A stretch of DNA of 11,888 nucleotides from CAZPZR01 sp964591105 (GTDB lineage: Bacteria > Bacillota > Clostridia > Lachnospirales > Lachnospiraceae): assembly GCA_964591105.1 (NCBI GenBank), contig CAZPZR010000054.1, positions 1-11,888 of the forward strand, read 5' to 3'. The notes beneath the pieces were generated by a model. The model searched no databases, had not been told where the DNA came from, and worked only from the letters and a program-made list of their open reading frames with translations. Made by a program: the position numbers and the translations under genes. This document shows positions 5,826 to 11,888 of this stretch, piece after piece (position 1 is the first letter of the stretch; each line of letters begins with the position of its first letter).

Positions 5826-7100
5826 TTATTCCTCGGATGTCTCAGTATTTTCCACAGGAAGATACATGTGAACGGTCTCGATACGGTTCTTATCTAAGGT
5901 TTCAACGACCAGACGAATTCCTTTTTCGGTTGTGATGGAATCTCCTAATTCTGGAAGTCGATCCAGATGTTCAATGATGAATCCACCGAGGGAATCGTAA
6001 TCCTCGGATGAAAAATCGAGATCCAGACGGTCATTCAAGTCATCGAGGTTCGTAGAACCTTCTACAAGGTACTCGTATTCTCCAAGTTTCTTTACAAAGT
6101 CCTCTTCATTTTCATCGTACTCATCGTGGATTTCTCCAACAATTTCTTCCAAAATGTCTTCCAGAGTGATGAGGCCGGCTGTTTCGCCATATTCATCGAG
6201 AACGATTGCGATATTGAAGGATGCCTCACGCATCTCGACAAGTAACTCAGAGATATTTTTATATTCATAGGTAAAATATGCTTCTCTTAAGATGTCTCTC
6301 ATATGAAATTCTTTCTTACTGTCAAACAGAAGAAGGTCTTTCATATTGATTGTACCAATCACGTTGTCTGTAGTTTCCTCAAAAACAGGAAGTCTTGTAA
6401 ACTTGTCCTCGCGGAAAATCTCAATCAGTTCTTCGTAGGTACTGTTCACATCAGCAAATGTAACATGAACACGTGGAACCATAACATCCTTAGCTTTTGC
6501 GTCGCCAAGGTCGAACACATTGTAGATCATTTCTTTCTCATCAGATTCGATTACACCATCTTCGTGGCTAACATCTACGATTGTACGAAGTTCGTTCTCG
6601 GTCATTGTCTTATTCTTCGCATTCGGATCCACGCGAAGGATAAACAGAATAATCATAGATAATCCATTGATCACGAAAATAAATGGTGTCATGATCTTCA
6701 TGAAGAAATTAATGATTGGTGCGTAAAACATCGCCATCTTTTCAGCGTGAATCGTAGCCACTGTCTTAGGTGTGATTTCTCCAAATAAAAGAATTAATAC
6801 AGTGATGATTCCTGTTGCGACAGCGACCATAGAACCTCCAAAATTGTAGGCAATCGTTGTTGCAATAGAAGATGCTGATAAGTTCACAATATTGTTACCA
6901 ATTAAAATTGCACTTAACATTTTTCCAGAATCGTCGGTTACCTTGAGAACGGTCTTGGCATGCTTATTGCCTTCTTCCGCAAGGGAACGCATCCGGATTT
7001 GGTTTACGGTTGTTAAAGATGTCTCTGCAGATGAGAAAAATGCAGAAAGTCCTAACAAAATAATAAGAATTATTAGCTGTGTGACGTCACTCGAGTCCAC
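5826..7100 (-). CDS. CNNM/CBS/CorC-domain membrane protein (hemolysin C family)
   Basis: This 424-residue protein has the standard three-part layout. A CNNM (DUF21) membrane domain covers ~1-185 with about four helices (LIILIILLGLSAFFSSAETS; AILIGNNIVNLSASSIATT; a helix leading to LLFGEITPKTVA; a fourth near 138-156). A CBS pair covers ~205-325 (VMVPRVHVTFADV to GLITLEDILEEIVGEIHDE). A CorC_HlyC domain covers ~340-415. Bacterial relatives such as YhdP, MpfA and CorC are implicated in magnesium or sodium export, and the old label hemolysin is not evidence of toxicity. The start is GTG at 7098-7100, with AAGGAG about 11 bases upstream. It has its own promoter, divergent from murB, and a shared terminator at the 3' end. 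The ion is not determined by sequence. Confidence 0.92.
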   Translation of the reverse strand: MDSSDVTQLIILIILLGLSAFFSSAETSLTTVNQIRMRSLAEEGNKHAKTVLKVTDDSGKMLSAILIGNNIVNLSASSIATTIAYNFGGSMVAVATGIITVLILLFGEITPKTVATIHAEKMAMFYAPIINFFMKIMTPFIFVINGLSMIILFILRVDPNAKNKTMTENELRTIVDVSHEDGVIESDEKEMIYNVFDLGDAKAKDVMVPRVHVTFADVNSTYEELIEIFREDKFTRLPVFEETTDNVIGTINMKDLLLFDSKKEFHMRDILREAYFTYEYKNISELLVEMREASFNIAIVLDEYGETAGLITLEDILEEIVGEIHDEYDENEEDFVKKLGEYEYLVEGSTNLDDLNDRLDLDFSSEDYDSLGGFIIEHLDRLPELGDSITTEKGIRLVVETLDKNRIETVHMYLPVENTETSEE

Positions 7101-7137
7101 TTAAAAATCAACTCCTTTTTATAATAATATATGGAAT

Positions 7138-7166
7138 AATATACAGCATTTGAATAGAATTTGCAA
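7138..7166 (-). promoter_or_regulatory. Sigma-A promoter of the CNNM/CBS gene
   Basis: On the minus strand TTGCAA (7166-7161) and TATATT (7143-7138) are separated by exactly 17 bases. Transcription would start near 7131, leaving a leader of about 30 bases with AAAGGAG before the GTG start. Confidence 0.7.
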
Positions 7167-7173
7167 GAGCACG

Positions 7174-7202
7174 TTGAATTTGTGGATTGTTTAGGTTATT
7201 AT
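7174..7202 (+). promoter_or_regulatory. Sigma-A promoter of the murB operon
   Basis: TTGAAT (7174-7179) and TATTAT (7197-7202) have a 17-base spacer. Transcription would start near 7209. This leaves AAGGAG at 7203-7208 outside the mRNA, so that motif cannot serve translation from the ATG at 7223. The two divergent promoters sit back to back with their -35 boxes only 7 bases apart. Confidence 0.7.
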
Positions 7203-7235
7203 AAGGAGATAGTTGAAGAAAAATGTTTATACAAC

Positions 7236-7240
7236 AGGAG
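7236..7240 (+). promoter_or_regulatory. Ribosome binding site fixing the murB start
   Basis: AGGAG lies 6 bases before the in-frame ATG at 7247. The upstream in-frame ATG at 7223 has no ribosome site within the predicted transcript. The ATG at 7242 is out of frame and stops after two codons. Confidence 0.7.
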
Positions 7241-7246
7241 AATGAA

Positions 7247-8158
7247 ATGAATCAGAAGTTATATGATGAATTAAAAAATATTATTTCAGAAGATAAGATT
7301 AAAGTAGATGAGCCAATGCGTAGCCATACAACCTTCCGAGTTGGAGGACCGGCTGCATTTTTTGTGACACCTCAGACAAATGAGGAAGTTAAAGCAGTAG
7401 TAGCGTGCTGTAAAGCACAGAATGTTCCATATTATATTGTAGGAAATGGAAGCAATCTCTTAGTATCTGACCATGGATACCAGGGAGTAATCATTCAGAT
7501 TTTCAAAGGAATGAATGAAATTACGATAGAAGGAAATGTAATCAAAGCACAGGCAGGAGCTCTGCTTTCAGCAGTGGCTAATCGTGCGTTAGATGCAGAA
7601 CTTACAGGATTTGAGTTTGCAGCAGGAATTCCAGGTACTCTTGGCGGCGCGTGCGTGATGAATGCAGGTGCATATGGTGGGGAAATGAAGGATGTGCTGG
7701 AAACTGTAACAGTTCTGACAGAGGACGGAGAAATCCTTACATTGAAAAAAGAAGAATTAGAATTAGGTTATAGAACTAGTATTATTGCGAAGAAAAATTA
7801 TGTAGTTCTTGAAGCTGTAATCTGCCTGGAAAAAGGCGAGAAAGCTGCAATCAAGGGATATATGGACGAACTTCGCGAAAAGAGAATCACAAAACAGCCA
7901 TTAGAATATCCAAGTGCCGGAAGTACATTTAAGCGTCCAGAAGGATATTTTGCAGGGAAATTAATTCAGGATGCCAACTTACGCGGCTTTCAGGTAGGTG
8001 GAGCTCAGGTTTCTGAAAAACATTGTGGATTTGTCATCAATAAAGACAATGCTACGGCAGCAGATGTAGTAGAACTTATGAGACAAGTTTCTGAAAAAGT
8101 AGAAGCTGAGTTTGGTGTGAAATTAGAACCAGAAGTGAAAAGATTAGGAGAATTCTAG
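7247..8158 (+). CDS. murB: UDP-N-acetylenolpyruvoylglucosamine reductase MurB
   Basis: MurB reduces UDP-GlcNAc-enolpyruvate to UDP-MurNAc using NADPH and bound FAD, the second committed step of peptidoglycan precursor synthesis in the cytosol. The 303-residue protein has the FAD-binding features HTTFRVGGPA (27-36), GNGSNLLV (67-74) and AGIPGTLGGACVMNAGAYG (126-144). The proton-donor serine lies in SAGSTFKRP (S226), and the conserved Glu-bearing end is LEPEVKRLG (293-301). The short insert-free form after YRTSI fits a type II MurB, typical of Firmicutes. Start at 7247 is chosen from the ribosome site and promoter position. It heads a tight operon: rapZ begins one base after the stop. Confidence 0.96.
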   Translation: MNQKLYDELKNIISEDKIKVDEPMRSHTTFRVGGPAAFFVTPQTNEEVKAVVACCKAQNVPYYIVGNGSNLLVSDHGYQGVIIQIFKGMNEITIEGNVIKAQAGALLSAVANRALDAELTGFEFAAGIPGTLGGACVMNAGAYGGEMKDVLETVTVLTEDGEILTLKKEELELGYRTSIIAKKNYVVLEAVICLEKGEKAAIKGYMDELREKRITKQPLEYPSAGSTFKRPEGYFAGKLIQDANLRGFQVGGAQVSEKHCGFVINKDNATAADVVELMRQVSEKVEAEFGVKLEPEVKRLGEF

Positions 8159-8159
8159 G

Positions 8160-9047
8160 ATGCGTTTTGTAATTGTTACTGGAATGTCAGGAGCGGGAAA
8201 AAGTACAGCTTTGAAAATGTTGGAAGATATGGGATATTTTTGCGTGGATAATCTTCCAATCCCATTAATTCCAAAGCTGGAAGAGTTGCTTGTGGCAGCA
8301 GGAGAAAGTAGTGAAATGAATAAAGTAGCATTAGGGGTGGATATTCGAAGCGGGAAAAATTTCCGTGAACTGGAAAAAGTACTGAATGGTATGGAAAACT
8401 CTAATGTCAAATGTGAAATTTTGTATCTGGAATCCAGTGATAATGTATTGATCAAACGATACAAAGAAACGAGAAGATTTCATCCATTAGCCGGAAGCGG
8501 CAGCAGGGTGGATCAGGGAATTATTAAAGAGCGTGAGCTTTTAAAATTTTTCAGAGAAAAAGCAGACTATCTCATTGATACAAGTCATATGCTTACGAGA
8601 GAACTGAAAAAAGAATTGAATCGCATTTTTGTGGAAAATAAAGAATATAAAAATTTATATATCACGGTACTGTCTTTTGGGTTTAAATATGGCATTCCAA
8701 GCGATGCAGATCTGGTCTTCGACGTAAGATTTTTACCAAACCCATATTATATAGAAGAATTACGTCCAAAAAGTGGAAATGACAAGGAAGTCAGAGACTA
8801 TGTCATGGAAAACGAAAAGGCGCAGGAATTCCTGAGCAAATTAAAGGACATGGTAGAATTCTTGATTCCGAACTATATTGCGGAGGGAAAGACGCAGTTG
8901 GTAATCGGAATTGGGTGTACAGGTGGAAAACACCGTTCCGTTACTTTGGCAAATGAGCTGTATGCGTCACTTGAACAGTCTGACAGTTATGGAGTACGTT
9001 TTGAACATCGTGATATTGAAAAAGATGCGATTACAAAGGCGCGATAG
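8160..9047 (+). CDS. rapZ: RapZ/YvcJ family nucleotide-binding protein
   Basis: This 295-residue protein has the family's usual length. It carries a Walker A motif GMSGAGKST (8-16), VDNLP (29-33), a VFDVRFLPNPYY stretch (186-197) and the C-terminal GIGCTGGKHRSV signature (250-261). In Escherichia coli, RapZ guides RNase E to the small RNA GlmZ and so tunes GlmS and amino-sugar supply. In Bacillus the homologue YvcJ binds and hydrolyses ATP and GTP and affects competence; its RNA role there is not established. Placement directly after murB and before whiA fits a link between cell-wall precursor supply and growth. AGGAG at 8146-8150, within the murB end, serves as ribosome site. The yvcK gene that usually lies between this gene and whiA is absent. 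Confidence 0.95.
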   Translation: MRFVIVTGMSGAGKSTALKMLEDMGYFCVDNLPIPLIPKLEELLVAAGESSEMNKVALGVDIRSGKNFRELEKVLNGMENSNVKCEILYLESSDNVLIKRYKETRRFHPLAGSGSRVDQGIIKERELLKFFREKADYLIDTSHMLTRELKKELNRIFVENKEYKNLYITVLSFGFKYGIPSDADLVFDVRFLPNPYYIEELRPKSGNDKEVRDYVMENEKAQEFLSKLKDMVEFLIPNYIAEGKTQLVIGIGCTGGKHRSVTLANELYASLEQSDSYGVRFEHRDIEKDAITKAR

Positions 9048-9058
9048 GAGTTAATAGC

Positions 9059-9955
9059 ATGTCATTTTCAAGTGAAGTGAAAGAAGAATTAGTCACGCAT
9101 TGTGCGAAAGCAAGACATTGCAATCTGGCAGAATTGTCGGCATTTCTGCATATGTGCGGAGAATTTTCCTGTGATGACAAGGGAAGATTTCGATTAAAGT
9201 TTAATACAGAAAATGATTCTGTTGCGAGAAAATGCTTTACATTAATGAAAAAAACATTTAATATAAAGACTGATGTCGGGATACGAAGAAATGCTTCGGG
9301 TAGTTTCAGCTACTTTCTCTATTATCGAGGGGAAGAATTGCAGGCTGTTGCCCATGCAATCGTGCAGTCCATCTGCTGTAAACGTGCATATATTCGAGGT
9401 GCGTATATTGCAGCAGGGTCTATGAGCGACCCGAGTAAATCCTATCATTTTGAGATTGTATGCACTTCGAAAGACCGTGCAGAATACTTGAGAGATATGA
9501 TTGCAAGCTTTGATCTGGATGCGAAAATTGTGAAGCGTAAAAAAGCGTATGTCGTATATTTAAAAGAAGGTGCGCAGATTGTAGATATTTTAAATATCAT
9601 GGAAGCGCACGAGTCACTGATGGAGTTAGAGAATGTGCGTATTTTGAAAGAGATGCGTAATTCTGTAAACCGAAAGGTGAATTGTGAGACTGCTAATATT
9701 AATAAAACCGTATCAGCCTCTAAAAGGCAGGTGGAAGATATTTTATATATTCGTGACACTATCGGTTTTGAGAAATTACCAGATGGATTGAAAGACGTTG
9801 CCCTTACACGTCTTGAACATCCAGAAGCAGCATTAAAAGAGTTAGGCAGTCTGCTTACGACACCAGTTGGCAAATCTGGAGTGAATCACAGATTGAGAAA
9901 ATTGAGTGAAATGGCAGAAAAGTTAAGGGAAAGCAAGGAGGAGCAAAGATTATGA
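9059..9955 (+). CDS. whiA: WhiA, DNA-binding regulator of division
   Basis: WhiA is a conserved Gram-positive protein first known from Streptomyces sporulation; in Bacillus (YvcL) it affects cell division and chromosome segregation. This 298-residue copy is full length. It has an N-terminal segment (SFSSEVKEEL), a LAGLIDADG homing-endonuclease-like domain that has lost nuclease residues (to about 185, with RAYIRGAYIAAGSMSDP at 109-125), and a C-terminal helix-turn-helix DNA-binding domain (about 205-295). The ribosome site AGGAG overlaps the rapZ stop. Its TGA overlaps the next ATG by 4 bases, implying translational coupling with the Crh-like gene. From codon 187/188 on, the sequence is part of a perfect 587-base tandem duplication, so its DNA-binding domain is encoded twice. 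Confidence 0.95.
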   Translation: MSFSSEVKEELVTHCAKARHCNLAELSAFLHMCGEFSCDDKGRFRLKFNTENDSVARKCFTLMKKTFNIKTDVGIRRNASGSFSYFLYYRGEELQAVAHAIVQSICCKRAYIRGAYIAAGSMSDPSKSYHFEIVCTSKDRAEYLRDMIASFDLDAKIVKRKKAYVVYLKEGAQIVDILNIMEAHESLMELENVRILKEMRNSVNRKVNCETANINKTVSASKRQVEDILYIRDTIGFEKLPDGLKDVALTRLEHPEAALKELGSLLTTPVGKSGVNHRLRKLSEMAEKLRESKEEQRL

Positions 9956-10205
9956 TTAAGAGACCTGTTACGGTTCAAGCAAGTATGGACATGGAGACTC
10001 ATCCAATTGCACATCTTGTGCAAGAAGCCAGTCAGTATGCCAGTCATGTGTACATTGAGATGGGAACGAAGAAAATCAATGCGAAAAGTATTATGGGAAT
10101 GATGAGCCTTGATTTATCAGTAGGAACCAGTCTTACAGTTGTTGCAGAAGGCGCGGATGAAGAAAATGCAGTAAATGGTGTAGAAGCATTTTTAGTGTCT
10201 GGAAA
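9619..10205 (+). repeat. Tandem duplication, copy 1 (587 bases)
   Basis: This copy holds the 3' part of whiA from codon 187/188 and all sense codons of the Crh-like gene. It is identical to copy 2 over its length by my direct comparison. Position 9618 (T versus A) is the first mismatch on the left. The single G at 9619/10206/10793 is the only base shared at the breakpoints. Confidence 0.93.
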
Positions 10206-10542
10206 GATGGAGTTAGAGAATGTGCGTATTTTGAAAGAGATGCGTAATTCTGTAAACCGAAAGGTGAATTGTGAGACTGCTAATATTAATAAAACCGTAT
10301 CAGCCTCTAAAAGGCAGGTGGAAGATATTTTATATATTCGTGACACTATCGGTTTTGAGAAATTACCAGATGGATTGAAAGACGTTGCCCTTACACGTCT
10401 TGAACATCCAGAAGCAGCATTAAAAGAGTTAGGCAGTCTGCTTACGACACCAGTTGGCAAATCTGGAGTGAATCACAGATTGAGAAAATTGAGTGAAATG
10501 GCAGAAAAGTTAAGGGAAAGCAAGGAGGAGCAAAGATTATGA
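9952..10542 (+). CDS. Chimeric Crh-like HPr fused to WhiA C-terminal DNA-binding domain
   Basis: This 196-residue in-frame fusion was created by the tandem duplication. Residues 1-85 are a full Crh-like HPr domain ending in LVSGK, its natural last residue. Residues 86-196 are WhiA residues 188-298, with the whole helix-turn-helix domain. The HPr stop codon is lost at the junction and replaced directly by ATG GAG of whiA. The gene overlaps whiA by 4 bases and overlaps the following intact Crh-like gene by 4 bases, so it has the same ribosome site (AAGGAGGAG) as the normal gene and should be translated if the arrangement is real. Its function is unknown: a phospho-responsive DNA-binding protein, a dominant competitor of WhiA, or a non-functional by-product are all possible. 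An assembly error must be excluded first. Confidence 0.7.
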   Translation: MIKRPVTVQASMDMETHPIAHLVQEASQYASHVYIEMGTKKINAKSIMGMMSLDLSVGTSLTVVAEGADEENAVNGVEAFLVSGKMELENVRILKEMRNSVNRKVNCETANINKTVSASKRQVEDILYIRDTIGFEKLPDGLKDVALTRLEHPEAALKELGSLLTTPVGKSGVNHRLRKLSEMAEKLRESKEEQRL

Positions 10543-10792
10543 TTAAGAGACCTGTTACGGTTCAAGCAAGTATGGACATGGAGACTCATCCAATTGCACA
10601 TCTTGTGCAAGAAGCCAGTCAGTATGCCAGTCATGTGTACATTGAGATGGGAACGAAGAAAATCAATGCGAAAAGTATTATGGGAATGATGAGCCTTGAT
10701 TTATCAGTAGGAACCAGTCTTACAGTTGTTGCAGAAGGCGCGGATGAAGAAAATGCAGTAAATGGTGTAGAAGCATTTTTAGTGTCTGGAAA
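10206..10792 (+). repeat. Tandem duplication, copy 2 (587 bases)
   Basis: This is a direct repeat of 9619-10205, adjacent and without visible differences. It ends with the last sense codon of the Crh-like gene, after which the unique sequence TAACAG resumes. The junction at 10206 joins the Crh-like end (GGAAAG) to the whiA codons ATG GAG in frame. Confidence 0.93.
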
Positions 10793-10796
10793 GTAA
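10539..10796 (+). CDS. Crh-like HPr family protein (no His15)
   Basis: This 85-residue protein has an HPr fold by sequence. It keeps the KSIMGMMSL segment around Ser46, the site modified by HPr kinase/phosphorylase. Aligned on Pro18 and the following LVQ, the phosphotransferase site reads E15-T-H17-P18, where HPr has H15-A-R17-P18. It therefore should not carry phosphate from enzyme I to sugar permeases. Bacillus Crh, which has Gln15 and Ser46 and sits right after whiA/yvcL, is the closest functional model: it acts through Ser46 phosphorylation in carbon catabolite control and binds methylglyoxal synthase. The same role here is inferred. The start overlaps the chimera's stop by 4 bases and AAGGAGGAG precedes it. 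This is the only copy with its own stop codon. Confidence 0.9.
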   Translation: MIKRPVTVQASMDMETHPIAHLVQEASQYASHVYIEMGTKKINAKSIMGMMSLDLSVGTSLTVVAEGADEENAVNGVEAFLVSGK

Positions 10797-10830
10797 CAGA
10801 TACATAGAGAATTACAAAGGGGCATGGTAT

Positions 10831-11775
10831 ATGAAGAAACTTTTGTTTGTTTATAACCCATACGCGGGAAAAGAAGCGTTGAAACCAAAACTTTCGGATG
10901 CAATTGATATATTTGTAAAAGCAGGATATGAAGTTACCGTTCATCCAACACAGGCACGACTAGATGCTTATGAGAAAGTCGTTTCCTATGAGGAAGGTGC
11001 ATATGACAGGATTGTTTGCAGTGGTGGAGATGGAACGATTGATGAAGTCGTGACTGGTATGATGCGAAGAACAGATAGAGCACCGATTGGATATATTCCG
11101 ACTGGAACGGTAAATGACTTCGCGAGCAGCCTTTATATTCCAAAGGACATCTTGGAAGCAGCTGAAAATGCGGTGAATGGGACAGCATTTTCTTGTGACG
11201 TTGGAAAATTTAATCAAGGAATATTTGTATATATTGCAGCATTTGGATTATTTACAGATGTGTCCTATGAGACAAAGCAAGAACTTAAGAATGTCTTCGG
11301 ACATTTGGCATATTTGATGGAAGGAGCAAAGCGTTTGCTGAACGTGCCTTCTTATCAGATGAAGATTACACACGATGAAGGAACCTTGGAAGGTGAATTC
11401 TTCTATGGAATGGTGACAAATTCTCGTTCTGTGGGTGGAATTCGAAGTATGCTTGGAAAGGATGTTGTCTTTGACGATGGCCTTTTTGAAGTAACATTGA
11501 TTCGAAAACCTAAGTCCGTTCTGCAATTGCAGGAGATTATTGCATCTCTGCTGATTGAGCAGATTAACACAGAGTATGTGTGTACATTTAGAACGAAGAA
11601 GATTAAGTTCGAGTCTGAGACAGAGGTTGCATGGACACTGGATGGAGAGTATGGCGGTGATCATACGGAAGTCGAGATTGAAAATGCACAGAAAGCGTTG
11701 CAGATTGTGGTTCCAACAGAAAAAGTTGCGGAATTGATGGAATATCCAGAACAATTGAATGAAGATGAAATGTAG
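10831..11775 (+). CDS. Diacylglycerol kinase family lipid kinase (YegS/DgkB type)
   Basis: This is a 314-residue soluble or membrane-associated lipid kinase of the DAGK catalytic family. The start KKLLFVYNPYAGK is typical. The nucleotide-binding GGDGT motif lies at 65-69, followed by IDEVVTGM, and IPTGTVNDFA (89-98) replaces the more common GTxNDFAR. Near the C-terminus DDGLFEV and WTLDGEYGG match the family's metal and active-site loops. Members such as DgkB recycle diacylglycerol to phosphatidic acid; others phosphorylate other lipids, so the substrate is not certain. AAAGGGG at 10816-10822 gives an 8-base spacing to ATG 10831. It follows the Crh-like gene by 34 bases and is probably the last gene of the murB operon. 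No terminator is seen before the next promoter. Confidence 0.92.
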   Translation: MKKLLFVYNPYAGKEALKPKLSDAIDIFVKAGYEVTVHPTQARLDAYEKVVSYEEGAYDRIVCSGGDGTIDEVVTGMMRRTDRAPIGYIPTGTVNDFASSLYIPKDILEAAENAVNGTAFSCDVGKFNQGIFVYIAAFGLFTDVSYETKQELKNVFGHLAYLMEGAKRLLNVPSYQMKITHDEGTLEGEFFYGMVTNSRSVGGIRSMLGKDVVFDDGLFEVTLIRKPKSVLQLQEIIASLLIEQINTEYVCTFRTKKIKFESETEVAWTLDGEYGGDHTEVEIENAQKALQIVVPTEKVAELMEYPEQLNEDEM

Positions 11776-11783
11776 AAAAATAC

Positions 11784-11812
11784 TTGCCTATTTATGTCAG
11801 ATTTGATATAAT
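11784..11812 (+). promoter_or_regulatory. Strong sigma-A promoter of the tRNA-Glu transcript
   Basis: TTGCCT (11784-11789) and a perfect TATAAT (11807-11812) are spaced by 17 bases. Transcription would start near 11819, about 15 bases before the tRNA. An 8-bp inverted repeat, TACTTGCC (11781-11788) and GGCAAGTA (11814-11821), brackets the promoter. Confidence 0.9.
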
Positions 11813-11833
11813 GGGCAAGTACGAAATACATAA

Positions 11834-11888
11834 GGCTCCTTGGTCAAGCGGTCAAGACGCTAGCCTCTCACGCTGGAATCAGGGGTTC
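11834..11888 (+). tRNA. tRNA-Glu (CUC), 3' end cut by window edge
   Basis: The acceptor strand GGCTCCT at 11834-11840 is followed by the class-typical D arm TGGTCAAGCGGTCAAGAC. The anticodon stem CTAGC/GCTGG has one G-U pair and encloses the loop CTCTCAC, anticodon CTC (Glu, codon GAG). The start of the T arm, AGGGGTTC, is visible before the window ends. The preceding promoter suggests this is the first gene of a tRNA transcript. Confidence 0.9.

Noticed and set aside
6303..6662. Plus-strand frame of 119 codons inside the CNNM/CBS gene
   Set aside because: It is a mirror of the minus-strand coding sequence and has no start signals or family resemblance.
5826..7100. Haemolysin toxin
   Set aside because: The CNNM, CBS pair and CorC layout is that of an ion-transport family; the hemolysin name is historical.
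7223..7246. Upstream ATG as the murB start
   Set aside because: Its only ribosome-like motif (7203-7208) overlaps the promoter's downstream edge and would not be transcribed; ATG 7247 has a proper site.
9445..9873. Minus-strand frame of 142 codons inside whiA (and its copy inside the repeat)
   Set aside because: It is antisense to whiA, low in complexity with many Ser, Thr and Ile, and appears twice only because of the duplication.
9952..10542. Reading the middle chimeric frame as an ancestral two-domain gene from another source
   Set aside because: Both parts match the neighbouring whiA and Crh-like genes base for base, so a local duplication explains it fully.
9619..10793. Transposon or insertion sequence
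   Set aside because: No transposase, terminal inverted repeats or target-site duplication; the repeat consists only of local whiA and crh-like sequence.

Overview
The window looks like a chromosomal segment of a low-GC Gram-positive anaerobe, most likely a Lachnospiraceae-type Clostridia. The evidence is AT-rich codon use, strong purine-rich Shine-Dalgarno sites, sigma-A type promoters, and the conserved murB-rapZ-whiA-crh order related to the yvcJ-yvcK-yvcL-crh cluster of Bacillus. It is bounded by two truncated tRNA genes: tRNA-Asn(GUU) at the left edge and tRNA-Glu(CUC) at the right edge. No phage, insertion sequence, CRISPR array or resistance gene is visible.

Left part (1-4040): after the tRNA-Asn terminator come a YitT-family membrane protein and a LysR regulator on the + strand. 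The LysR gene meets an EamA/DMT-type exporter tail to tail with a 4-base overlap. A promoter carrying two inverted repeats then drives a CidA/LrgA plus CidB/LrgB holin-like pair.

Middle part (4040-7222): a non-coding stretch of about 210 bases holds a multi-helix RNA element. It also holds a terminator-like hairpin that swallows the start codon of a signal-less N-acetylmuramoyl-L-alanine amidase with a SPOR domain. Next is an odd protein resembling a primary sigma factor without its promoter-reading parts. A bidirectional terminator separates it from a minus-strand CNNM/CBS/CorC membrane protein. That gene and murB are transcribed divergently from two well-formed back-to-back promoters.

Right part (7247-11775): murB, rapZ, whiA, a Crh-like HPr protein and a diacylglycerol-kinase-family lipid kinase are packed as one likely operon for envelope synthesis, division and carbon signalling. 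The operon carries a perfect 587-base tandem duplication covering the 3' third of whiA and the whole crh-like gene. Intact whiA and an intact crh-like gene remain at the two ends. Between them lies an in-frame chimera: a complete Crh-like protein joined to the C-terminal DNA-binding part of WhiA. This is the most striking observation, provided it is not an assembly artefact. The Crh-like protein itself has Glu where HPr has its phosphorylated His15 and keeps Ser46, so it looks regulatory rather than a sugar-transport phosphocarrier.
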